The notes under the pieces are model-generated. The model did not search any database, had not been told where the DNA came from, and was given only the letters and a program-made list of their open reading frames with translations. A stretch of DNA of 29,158 nt, from the NCBI GenBank assembly GCA_003427395.1, contig BFEA01000195.1:928081-957238 (forward strand), in the 5' to 3' direction. Positions 9,474-18,790 of this stretch are shown here, piece after piece. The number at the start of each line of letters is the position of its first letter. Positions within the stretch are counted from its first letter, which is position 1. The stretch is from Chara braunii. Its lineage: Eukaryota > Streptophyta > Charophyceae > Charales > Characeae. Both the position numbers and the translations under genes were made by a program.

Positions 9474-9866
9474 TCACGAGTGCATCTTCCACAAATCGAA
9501 TATTGGCTCACCCTCCAACTCCTTCACAGCAGCTACGGTGTGTTGGCCGTTAACAGGGTAATAGCAGTACTTGTCCTTGTCCTCTACTTGAAGACATCTT
9601 TGTGAACCCTGTCAGCTTTCTCCGGTCTACGCGTCACCGGCTTGTAGATGGGTGCCAGAACCGAAGGGTTTTTCGTCCAGATCTTCCCCTTTTTTCTAGC
9701 GGAATTGACTCAGCATCGCAGCCTTGATGTCGTCTACAGTTTCGCGAGTTAGACTGCGGTGGTTGTAATATTTTTCCCAAGACGGGATGTCGCAGACCTT
9801 CCTGGGGTCGATGATTAGTTGGACGGGGAGCTCCTTCTCCAGGATTTCACCGCCATCGTTCCGCTC
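9474..9866 (-). pseudogene. ParB/Srx-like segment of the giant gene
   Basis: Between the stops the strand encodes EKELPVQLIIDPRKVCDIPS, then, after a shift near 9700, GKIWTKNPSVLAPIYKPVTR. After a second shift near 9586 it encodes KYCYYPVNGQHTVAAVKELE and PIFDLWKMHS, then a TGA at 9474 and PARVVWFSNRDFASY. The piece PVNGQHTVAAVKEL resembles the conserved GxHR-type core of ParB/sulfiredoxin-fold proteins, which bind or cut DNA or use nucleotides. The usual arginine after the histidine is replaced by threonine. The TGA sits where WPARVVWF would be natural, so a TGG-to-TGA change is likely. The assignment rests on motif resemblance only. Confidence 0.4.
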
Positions 9867-9935
9867 TTATTCGAGCCAGAACGCTGCCGCTTCGTCGCAC
9901 TCCTCCTTGTCAGGCCGTTCGCCCCCGCTCGCCGC

Positions 9936-11125
9936 CTAAACAGTCTTCCGCCTTCGAGGTTTCTTCTGTCCATCGCCTTCTTCAACTGCCACTTTCCGTT
10001 TCGATTTCCCCGAAGGTTCTCTCGCGGCCGCAGCGCCTGGATTAACCGAATCTCCTCCACCCACGGCTTGTCCTTCGCGGATGGTCAAACCGCTTGGCCT
10101 CCTCGCTTTCTTACTTGTCGTCCCACCCTCTTCCTTCGGCGGCCTCCTTCCCGAGGCACGTTCTCCGACGTCACCTCCATCCCCGCCCATCACCGCCTCC
10201 AATTTTCCTCTCATCCTCTTCATGCGGAGGGTTCCTTCCGCCACCTCCTCTCGCACCATCCTCTGTCGCTCGCTCTTCTTCTCCGAGGGAGTCTGCTCCC
10301 CGCCAGAGCTTTCGCGGACAGCACCCATCCCTTCAGCCTCATTCCTTCCGACATCTTGCCGCGATCTGCTTGAATCTCTTGTCGTCTCATCTCGAAGCGA
10401 ATACGTATCGCCGCCGCAACGAACCATGATAATTTTCAGAGTACCGACCCGTTGAGTCCCTGTACCCTGAGAATGCAAGTCCGACTTGTTCCCAGGAGCA
10501 TCCGGGCTGACCTGCGTGTGAACGCTGCGTCCCTTGACCCGACCCCCTGCGTCTTGAATCGGACTCCTGCGCCCCACTGCCGTACCTGGAGTTTCTTGAG
10601 CCGAGCCGGACGACCCCTCACGGGGTGGCAGAAGCCGGAAAACATGCTCTGGTGGAAGAACCGGACGTTCTTTTTCGGCCCTCAGCGCGAGATCGAGATA
10701 TTGCTCTGGCGATGGAAGACGCTTGCTACCGCCATCGTAAAGGCCTTTGAAATGAGAGCATAACGACATGTTCGAGCCGTACCCCGCGAAACGCTTGATG
10801 GTCACTATCACACCTTTAACACCTCTGATAGCCAGTCTGCACTCGTCGTACAAGCCGTTAGTGTGCAACTTGAGCAAACCTCCAGAAGTCTTCGCGCACG
10901 AGATGATGGTACTGAGAGGAACAACGTTGACCGCTCCCCCAGCGTCTATAACGCAAGTGGGTCGCATGAAAACAACTAGCCCAAAAAGGTCCCCCTGAAC
11001 AACGAAGTCCAAAAATCATTGTGCTCCCTTTGCGTGCATATACGGAGGAGTAGGTTGCTGTATAGGTCGTCCCTCCCCGGGGCAGATGGTCCAGCGCTTG
11101 TGGATGTGTTCTTTGCGGAGGCCAT
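9936..11125 (-). pseudogene. N-terminal region of the giant gene
   Basis: Translation begins MASAKNTSTSAGPSAPGRDD from ATG 11125 and reads through YSNLLLRICTQREHNDFW. It must then change frame at about 10990-11005 to join DLFGLVVFMRPTCVIDAGG. About 100 residues of mixed hydrophobic sequence follow (for example NVVPLSTIISCAKTSGGLLK and VKGVIVTIKRFAGYG), which look like a small folded domain I cannot name. Next comes a roughly 200-residue Gly/Arg/Ser/Glu-rich linker ending in KKPRRRKTV, a plausible nuclear localisation cluster. A TAG at 9936 ends the open stretch. Reading in the same frame continues with AASGGERPDKEECDEAAAFW before a TAA at 9867. Confidence 0.55.
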
Positions 11126-11395
11126 TGTATTCCCACCCGTTGACTAGCACGCCCAACCTCAGACCAACTCGGATGACTAATACGCCCAACCCCAGACCAC
11201 TACAGAAGCGAAGTGCGAACTAACTCGGAGTTAACAAAATGGAGGACGAAAAGGACATAAGAGATGGGTGTTCGAAATGCACACGAAGTCATAACAATCG
11301 GGTGAAGGATAGGAAAGACAAAAGTTCGGAGGGAAGACGATAACTGTTCGGAAAGATTGCGACCCAACTAGATGCCCTCGAAACGAGTAAGATGT
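11126..11395. other. Spacer upstream of the giant gene
   Basis: No coding evidence. It contains two short direct copies of a CACGCCCAACCYCAGACCA string (near 11149 and 11180) and the first GTGCGAACTAACTCGGAGTT half-palindrome (11213-11232). As the 5' flank of the minus-strand gene it could hold its promoter, but I see no convincing TATA element. Confidence 0.5.
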
Positions 11396-12000
11396 GGTTT
11401 ATCGACAAGTGCGAAGGGTGTCGACAAGTGCGAACTAACTCGCAGTTCTGTAGACAAGACAACAATGGCAACCCGCTGCACTAGGGGAAAGTGAGAACTA
11501 ACTCGGAATTGTGGAACTGAAGATTTGAAAGACGCACGAAACGAGTAAATGTGGTTTATCGACAAGTGCGAATCGACAAGTGAGAACTAACTCGCAGTTC
11601 TGCTGACAGGACGACAATTGCAACCCGAAGTACAACGGCAAAGTACGAACTAACTCCGAATTGTGGAACTGGAGTCCTGGTTTATCGACAATTGCGAAGG
11701 GTTTCGACAAGTGCGAACTGACTCGCAGTTATGTAGACAAGACAATAATGACGATGCGCAACACTAGGGAAAAGCATGAACTAACTCGGAATTTTGGAAC
11801 TGAAGACCTGAAAGCCGCACGGGTTGGGTTGTCAACTCTCCAGCAGTGTTGCTCAAAAAGTGCGAACTAACTCGCATTTGTGGAAATAAAGAACTGCCTT
11901 TAATGAAATATGTGTCTAACCTTGGGAAAACTGCGAATAACCTCGCAGTTGTCACTCCTCGAACACTGTACGTCGCAAACTGTGAACTGACTCGCAATAT
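11396..12000 (+). repeat. Tandem array of palindrome-bearing units (~125-160 bp)
   Basis: GGTTTATCGACAAKTGCGAA anchors occur at 11396, 11553 and 11679, spacings of 157 and 126 bp. Degenerate copies follow to about 12000. Each unit holds several GTGCGAACTAACTCGCAGTT or AACTAACTCGGAATTGTGGA motifs, all variants of the dispersed palindrome. Short minus-strand frames repeat with the array and are not genes. Confidence 0.85.
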
Positions 12001-12375
12001 ATCTCTCTATATATATGTATCTATACATACATACATATATATATATATATATCAGGTTGGCGACCTCACAAGGGACAGGTGAGCGAAAATCGGGAATTGA
12101 TTCGGTGTTCAGTGTAGCAATATATCTCTATATATACATATATGTATCTATATCTTTATATATATATATATATATGTNNNNNNNNNNNNNNNNNNNNNNN
12201 NNNNNNNNNNNNNNNNNNNNNNNNNNNNNNNNNNNNNNNNNNNNNNNNNNNNNNNNNNNNNNNNNNNNNNNNNNNNNNNNNNATCTTTATATATATATAT
12301 ATATATGTAGATGTCAGGTCGGCGACCTCACAAGGGACAGGTGCGCGAAAATCGGGAATTGATTCGGTGTTCAGT
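12000..12375. repeat. (TA)n tracts, 105-base gap and a 263-bp direct repeat
   Basis: AT microsatellite occupies about 12001-12050, 12118-12177 and 12283-12306. Ns fill 12178-12282. A unique-looking stretch beginning GGCGACCTCACAAGGGACAG occurs at about 12059 and 12322 and continues into CGGGAATTGATTCGGTGTTC both times. The same ATCTTTATATATATA string stands on each side of the gap, so gap size and copy number are uncertain. Peptides translated through the gap are artefacts. Confidence 0.85.
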
Positions 12376-12995
12376 GTTGAAACTAGGTATTGATTCGGGG
12401 TTCGCCATGCACAGCGATGATTGCAAGTTGCGAAGGGGATCGAGCAGATTTATACGAACGTTATCGTGGTTATGGCGAAAGGTAATTGAGCTGCGGAACA
12501 CGGATCGGCTATGGCGGACGGAGGTGGAGGGTGGAGAAAAGAGATCAGAGCACGTCCACTTGCGAAACAACAAAACCGGGAATTGATTCGGGGTTCAATA
12601 GAACGCGGCTGCGGCGTTATATCCTGCAGGTACGGACAGGGCATCCGCGAATGTATTTAGACGTCGGACACAGAATAGGACAACTCAAGTTATATGATTT
12701 TACCTTCGTCGTGCGTTGAGCGAGCAACCAACCACCAAACCAGCTATGGTGGAGGGAGCTCGAGCTAGGAAGAGCGAACACCGAAGAGCGAAGAGCGAAC
12801 CGAACACAATGTGACAACTGCGGACGGAGCGAAGAGCGAAGAGTGAGCGGGCCATGGCGGAAGGTGGGGGGGGCTGAAGACCAAATATCAAAACGCGCGC
12901 GGAAGCGATAGTGCGACTTGATCTGTGGAGTGCCAACAAAAGGGATAACCCCAGGGCTGCAACGCCTTTTATACTTTGTTGCAGCAGGCCTCGCG
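12376..12995. other. Spacer with weak repeats, no gene seen
   Basis: Contains two further GGGAATTGATTCGGGGTTC-like strings (12389-12407 region and 12580-12597), a purine-rich GAAGAGCGAA repeat at 12770-12850 and no convincing reading frame. Confidence 0.55.
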
Positions 12996-13000
12996 TCGGG

Positions 13001-13110
13001 ATCAAGGTGGGGCTGAATCGATTCCCATATCGCACCCCTGGGCCCATAAAACGCTATCAAGGTGGGGCCGAATCGATTCGCGTATCGCACCCCTGGGCCC
13101 ATAAAACGCC
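13001..13110 (+). repeat. 55-bp direct repeat, two copies
   Basis: ATCAAGGTGGGG...CCCATAAAACGC occurs at 13001 and 13056 with few differences. Each copy contains GAATCGATTC, a short self-complementary string. Confidence 0.9.
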
Positions 13111-13335
13111 AGGGCCTATAAACGGTAAGGGGTACCGGAAATTGTGAGCCGTCAATCAACAATTTTCAACCGCACAGATGAACGGAGCCATTGTTATGCC
13201 AGTGGCCCCAAAATCTCCGTCTACTCCCGCGTGCAATGGTGTGACAGTTCCCGAAAACAAGGGGCAGGCAATGTCATTTTCGCAGTTGTAATCTGGACCG
13301 TCGATCGGCATGATCCGACGCACGAGGTCCGGCGC

Positions 13336-13470
13336 AAGAATCTATAAGGTGCGGCGATTCGTTGTGCGCCGAGGTGGTTCGTTGCGCGCCGAGGCCAGGC
13401 GACGGTTTATTTCCCGCTGAGGCGCGACGATTCATTGTGCGCCGAGGTAAAAAACACCGGAAATCTATAA
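13336..13470 (+). repeat. Short GCGCCGAGG-type repeats
   Basis: TTGTGCGCCGAGG or TTGCGCGCCGAGG recurs three times (about 13363, 13382, 13435) with variable spacers. It is GC-rich and non-coding. Confidence 0.7.
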
Positions 13471-13539
13471 GTTCCGGTGTCGCTGTCATTCGGACATTTT
13501 GCAAATGTCAACGGCGTTCGATATCGATGAGCTTAGCCA

Positions 13540-14990
13540 TGCACCATCGTTATCGATGCGCTTAGGTCATCGCCATCACCAACGCTCGCCATGCACCATC
13601 GCCATCGATGCGCTTAGCTCATCGCTATCGCGACGCAAAGCTATATCCCCCATCGCAGCCGTCGCGCTCGCCTGACCATCGCAGCGCTGACAATCGCCAT
13701 CGCTCTCATCGCAGCGCTGACCATCGTTGCGCCATCACAACGCTAGTACCATAGCTGTCATCGCAACGTTGGTTCCATCGCTGCGCCATCTCTCAATCGG
13801 TGCGCCATCGCTATTGCTGCCATCGCTATCGCTATCGCTGCCTTCGCTATCGTTGTTCCATCGCTGCGCCATCGCTATCGCTGTTCCATCGCTGCGCCAT
13901 CGCTCTCCACCGGTGCGCCATCGCTGCGCAATCGCTATCGCGGTTCCATCGCTGCCATCGCTATCGCTATCGCTGCATTGTAACGCGTTCCATCGCTCTC
14001 CACCGCAGCATTGGCCATCGCTATCGAAGCCCTGGCCAGTGTTATCCCACCGCAGCGCTAAGTGATTTCTCTCCATCGCTGCACGATCTCCCTCCATCGC
14101 TGAGTGATCACTCTCCATCTCACTCCATCACTGCGCGATCTCTCTCGACAACCGGGCAACCTCCATCCTTGCCCCAGAGGTTCTCCATTACTCGTGCGCG
14201 ATCCCTCCATCGCCATTGCATTGTTGTTTCAGGCCGTCGTCGGTGCAGCCGCCCATCACTGTGGAATCGCACGAAACAGGTGACAGGTATGCTTAACAAA
14301 GGTTTAACTCGATGGAACTGATGTTGTGCAATAACAAATCTTGGTCATCGTTGTGCCTTCTCTCTCCATCGCTGAGGCATCGCTAACCATTATTGCACGT
14401 CCTCTCTCCATGTCTCTCCACCGATGCGCGATCTCTACCGACCTTTCGTCATCTATCCCCATCGCTGAGGTGTCTTTCCTAATCTATCTCCTTCGTCATC
14501 CATCTCCTTCGGTGCGCTATCTTTCCTAATCTATCTCCTTCGTGATCTATCTCAATCGTTGCGCTATCTTTCCTAATCTATCTCCATCGTCATCTATTTG
14601 CTTCGGTGCGCCATCTTTCTCCATTGTTGTGCTATCGCTAACCATCGTTGCGCCTGCTATCTCCATTGCTTCCCCATGTTTCTCCATCGGTGCACAATCT
14701 CTCTCTCTCGCTGCGGCACACCTCCCAATCACTTCGCGATCTCTTTCCCTTCCTGCGCCATCCACCTTCTTCCCCGGAATATACAACGCACTTTCATTAT
14801 AGTTGTTTTTACACTGAAAGATGACCCGAATTCAGCTGTAATGACCAGACGTTGTATTCGGGGGAAGACTGTGACTCCATCCATCTCTCTTGGTGCGCCA
14901 TCTCTCTCATTCGGTGCGCCATCTCTCTCCATGTATTTTCATCGATGCGCCGTCTGCCCATCACTTCGCAATCTTTCTCCATCTTAAAAA
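13540..14990. repeat. 1.4-kb degenerate CATCGC-type simple repeat
   Basis: Dominated by CCATCGCT, CTATCGCT and GCGCCATC hexamer-like words, grading after about 14340 into CTCTCTCCATC and CTATCTCC. Open frames here (for example 13727-14321) translate to RHRYRCH-type low complexity and are not genes. It resembles a degraded (CGATGG)n satellite. A short non-repetitive island (14240-14340) interrupts it. Confidence 0.9.
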
Positions 14991-15045
14991 ATAGCACGCC
15001 ATCTTTCCCTATTTCTCTCTTGCGACGATATGTGGCTCGTGCTAC

Positions 15046-15500
15046 ACGCAGAACAAGCTGGAAACAACTTGCACTTGTACCCGCAGTTTCATAATGGAAA
15101 TGCTCGTTTACAAGTGCGAATTCATTCGCTCTTGAACCAACCAACCCCTTAATTTATCACTGTTTAGTCCATAGGTCAGAATTAACTCGCGCTTGTACCC
15201 CCAGTTTTGTAATAAAAATGTCCGTTTGCGAGTGCGAATTTATTCGCTCTTCAATCAACCATCCCCCTAAATTTCTTACTCTATAGTCCAAAAGTCACAG
15301 TTTCATAGTGAAAATGTTCGTCTGCAAGTGCAAATTTATTCGCTCTTCAACCAACCATCCCCCCAAATTTGTGACTCTTTAGTCCATAAGCCCCAGTTTC
15401 ATAATGGAAATGCTCGTTTGCAAGTGCGAATTTTTTCGCTCTTCAACCATCCATCCCCTTAAATTTGTTCCTTTTTAGTCGATAATTCGCGTCTCTTCTC
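15046..15500 (+). repeat. Four tandem ~96-118-bp units, each with a half-palindrome
   Basis: GCRAATTNATTCGCTCTTNAA recurs at 15116, 15234, 15330 and 15426, spacings of 118, 96 and 96 bp. Between them lie CCATCCCC and TTTAGTCCATA blocks and a CAGTTTCATAATGGAAATG block. The core is the left arm plus TTCGCTCTT, a variant of the TCGCACTT arm. No gene is seen. Confidence 0.88.
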
Positions 15501-16012
15501 GGCCCAAAAGAATGAAGTCCTTTTGTATTTGCAAGTTAACTCGCCACTGAACCAACCACGAAGGCAATTTCTTATTGCACGACGTAATCGAAATGTTCCT
15601 CTGAAGTGCGAATTTTTTGGCACTTGAAATTTCTCGCTGTTAAGTGGATAATACCGAATCGACTCGCACTTGTGTTCGCTCTTGTTCCGACCATGAACTT
15701 AATTTCTTACTGTACGTTGAATAAGTCCGAATCAGCTTGCATTTGTACTCTCGCCTGAAAAAGTGCGGGTTTACTCGGACATATCCAAACCACTTGCACA
15801 CTGAACGAGTGGGTGAGGAGTCGGACTTGAGATACCACTTGAGCCTCACATCAGGGTCCGACAAAACGATATGGATTCAAATGTTGTTGTTCCACTGTTT
15901 TGTGATAAATATTTGAAACGTGAGTTTGCTCCCTCTTGTTTATTTCTCTGACCTCGTCATACGTTGACGTGATTTTCTTGTTGTACACTTTCCGTGTGAA
16001 TTGTCTCTTCAA
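15500..16012. other. Spacer with degenerate palindrome copies, upstream of the DUF7869-like gene
   Basis: Holds GAAGTGCGAATTTTTTGGCA (15604), CCGAATCGACTCGCACTTG (15653) and other half-sites, fading by about 15790. The last 150 bases before ATG 16013 are AT- and T-rich and could contain the promoter. No clear TATA box can be fixed. Confidence 0.5.
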
Positions 16013-18507
16013 ATGGCTGTCCAATCCGTCCACTGTGTCACGCCACCGCCGCCGTCACTACAACACGGAGAAGACGATGTTCGAGAACGTAGTTCTTGTG
16101 ACAGCAGCCTGGAAGCTCCCTCTGATCGACATTGCGGTTTGAAAAGGGAGTTCTCGATGTTGACCCCGACGAATCATTCAAGCTCGTTTACGACGTCCGC
16201 CCGACGTCGTTTTGTTCGCTTTACCGACGTTCCCGACGATCAGCGCGTATCTACAGCGCTAATCCCCGGTAGTGAGGGTGTTCGGGATGTCGAGACGTTT
16301 CCCGGTGGGTGGATGTTCGTAGACACAGATTTCTGTGGTGTGTCCGAAACGACTGGATCAGATCTCGTGAGGACAGCGGGTAGACTGTTAGAAAGCATTG
16401 AAGTTACCCAACCCCTAGCATTTGACTACAGTCGGTCGTTGGTGGACACAGACCTTTGCGGTACGCCCGATAGAAACGGAGCTCATCGGGAACAGTGCGG
16501 TGCATTTGGTAGAAATGGGTATGATAGGGACCAGGCAACGGTACGTGCGTGTGGAAGTGCGAAGATAGGTAAGAGAATTGCATGTGAAGCCGAAATAGTT
16601 GGCTCTCCGTCGATGACAGCGACAGGTGCAATGGAAAATTGGCAGACTGGTTTTGTAGACACAGATTTCTACAGTTCATCGGAATCCTCCCAATCTGATT
16701 TGCCGAGAACCGCTCCCACGGACAGATCAAAATTCCTAGGTGCAGCGCATAGGTCCCCGACCAAAAGCCAACCTGGAACTCCCGAAGCAGTCCTTCAAGT
16801 TTTGTCCCATCCCCTACCTGGAGAAAGGAGAAGATATAATCGGAAAAATAGGCCAGTTAGAAGGTCAGAGCATTCAAAGAGGGCCAAAAGTTGATTGAAT
16901 GAAACTAACATTGCGCTCGTCCCGGCGTACAAATGTTGTAAGAACAAGTGTCTTCGGGTATTGACCATTGACGATATCAAACCGCTGCGCGAAGCCTATT
17001 ACGAAATGTCCCTCGAAAGGAGGATCGAGTGGTGGATGCAAACCCTCGACAATTTCACTATCCTCGACGGCGATCTCGAAAGAGTCCAACCAGTGCAGTG
17101 CAAATGCCATGTGTGCATCGCCGGTTGGTGCAAAAAAATAGGGATATGTCGAAACACATTTCGTCGTTATAGCAAGTGCAAGTCGGACGGGGTCGTCCGT
17201 GGCCGTCATGGTCGATGGGGATTGTTGAACCCGAGACCAGAGTATGTGAGCATGCTGGCTCGAGTGACAAGGTTCGTGGAAGAAGATGGAGATGCTATGC
17301 CTAACGAAATGGTTGTGAGGGGGACCTCACAACGACCCAAAGTTAGGCTCCCTGCTTATTTCACGAAGCTCCTTGTATACGAGTCTATCAAGGCGGACTT
17401 GGAAGCGGCGGGTCAGACCGTCGNTTNNGAGCAAGTCTTCTACTCCATATGGAGGAAGTACTTGTGGCATGCCGACCTTGCCAAGTCCAACTCGTTCACA
17501 AAGTGTGGTGAGTGCGTCCGCCTTAGACAGGCCAGAGACAACGCCTTCCTCCTTCGTGACCGTAGGGATTTCGATGAAAAGCATCGCAAACACCAACTAG
17601 ATCAGGTCGCTCACCGTGCGGATTACGCTGACCGGAAACTTCGTTCCATTTTGAGCCCCGTGGAATACCTCTGCCTTATAGTGGATTGAATGGATCAGAA
17701 AAAGATAACCATTCCTCACATCGGCATGTATAATTACTCCGAGGATCATCGACACGACATGATGATGAAAACGAACCTGACCACGGTCGTAGCTCACGGC
17801 AGGAAACCATCCATTTATGTGTACACGTATTTGTCTTTCTATGCGCACGGTTCCGATGGCACCAGGACGTACGTTATGCGGACTTTATGTGAGTTGCAGG
17901 TGTCGGGACAGAAATGGCCACGCCACCTCCGCATCCAGGCGGACAATTGCTGGAGGGAAAACAAAAACCAATACCTTATGTGTTTGGCCTCTCTTCTGGT
18001 GAAATTCGGGATTTTCGAAGATGTCGAAGTGGGGTTCATGCTCGTTGGCCACACGCATATCGACATAGACGCGACTTTTAGTGTTTTCTCGAAAAAACTG
18101 AAGGACAACGATGCTTACACCATGAAGCAGTTGTTCTCGCTAATTGAGTCGTCGCACAAGATACTGCCGAAGTGCATTGAGCTCGATCACATCGCTGATT
18201 GGCGTCAGCGTATCGAAACCGCACCTCTTCAAATTCTTCATGCGTGACGACAGTCCCGTCATGGTGTACAAGAAGTACTGTACCGATGTGGAATGGATGC
18301 CGGAAGGCAGAGCAGTTCACTGGTTCCCGGTTGTCGATGGCTAGTATGCAGGCCCTACCTCCCCTCCACAGCGATGTGTTATCCCGTGTCGTTAAAGATG
18401 AGAGCAAATTCGTGACAGGCCTTGCAATACCGACATCCGTTTGCGAGAAAGCGCTTGTGGCCTTGGGGGACGGCTGTCTTTCTGGTCCGTCCGACGTGCC
18501 TGTTTAG
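16013..18507 (+). pseudogene. DUF7869-like transposon protein, broken by stops and shifts
   Basis: One frame runs from ATG 16013 to TGA 18245 and is cut only by TGA 16892-16894 and TGA 17687-17689. The first third is low-complexity with three VDTDFCG-like repeats and a basic end. The middle (16895-17689) has PVQCKCHVC and FTKCGEC cysteine pairs that look zinc-binding. The last third matches the DUF7869 pattern: IVD-stop-MDQKK, RIQADNCWRENKN, then VGHTHIDIDATFS. These three acidic sites suit an RNase-H-like DDE nuclease, as in DNA transposons. The GAT-TGA-ATG at the first site is probably GAT-GGA-ATG mutated. After about 18215 the reading moves to another frame (HLFKFFMRDDSPVMVYKKYC), and after about 18340 to a third (LPPLHSDVLSRVVKDESKFV). 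Two N-containing codons occur near 17424. Probably inactive. Confidence 0.65.
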
Positions 18508-18790
18508 ATAAATGCGAACTGATTTGGATTTGGTAGCTATGAACTCCGCTAAGATAATGACGGGACGTAAATTGTGAACTAATTCAAGTTTCTTGTCCAG
18601 CAGGATGCATGACGATGCGAGAAAGCGCTTGTGGCCTTGGGGGACAACTGTCTTTCCGGTCCGTCCGACGTGCCCGTTTAGATAAATGTGAACAGATTCG
18701 GATTTGGTAGCTACGAACTCCGCTAAGATAATGACGAGACGTGAATTGCGAACTAACTCCGGTTTCTTGTCCTGCAGGATCCATGACGAC
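18443..18790 (+). repeat. 174-bp tandem duplication
   Basis: GCGAGAAAGCGCTTGTGGCC occurs at 18443 and 18617, and matching continues for the full 174 bp up to GGATCCATGAC or GGATGCATGAC. The first copy overlaps the end of the transposase remnant (CEKALVALGDGCLSG), and the second runs into the 5' part of the next gene. Each copy holds GCGAACT half-palindromes and a TTTCTTGTCC pyrimidine tract. Confidence 0.92.

Larger units (their letters stand above)
4854..11125 (-). pseudogene. Giant ParB-like / DNA-methyltransferase-like gene, broken
   Basis: A minus-strand reading frame runs from ATG at 11123-11125 to TAG at 4854-4856, roughly 2,000 codons. Five long open stretches (9936-11012, 8721-9461, 8019-8717, 7563-7976, 4854-7553) lie in exactly one frame. 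They are separated by TAG 9936, TAA 9867, TGA 9474, TAA 8721, TGA 8019 and TAG 7563. Protein-like sequence continues straight across each stop. Shifts of frame occur near 10990-11005, 9700 and 9586, and the last two cancel. Order of parts: N-terminal globular region, charged linker with a basic cluster, ParB-like segment, methyltransferase-like segment, acidic repetitive tail. All three stop codons occur, so code reassignment is unlikely. It is best read as a recently inactivated single gene. Short introns at some breaks cannot be excluded. Confidence 0.7.

Noticed and set aside
12015-12393. YIYIY-rich open frames across the gap
   Set aside because: They are translation of (TA)n microsatellite and Ns.
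13727-14321. RHRYRCH-rich open frames
   Set aside because: They are low-complexity translation of a CATCGC simple repeat, with no codon structure.
15046-15500. CRISPR array (regular spacing of palindromic repeats)
   Set aside because: The whole ~96-bp unit, including the spacer, is conserved, repeats are degenerate, and the setting is eukaryotic with no cas genes.
16892-17689. Reassigned or readthrough TGA, since the DUF7869-like frame is cut only by TGA
   Set aside because: Other frames in the window end in or are broken by all three stop codons, and TGA, TAA and TAG interrupt equally protein-like sequence. A changed code is not supported.
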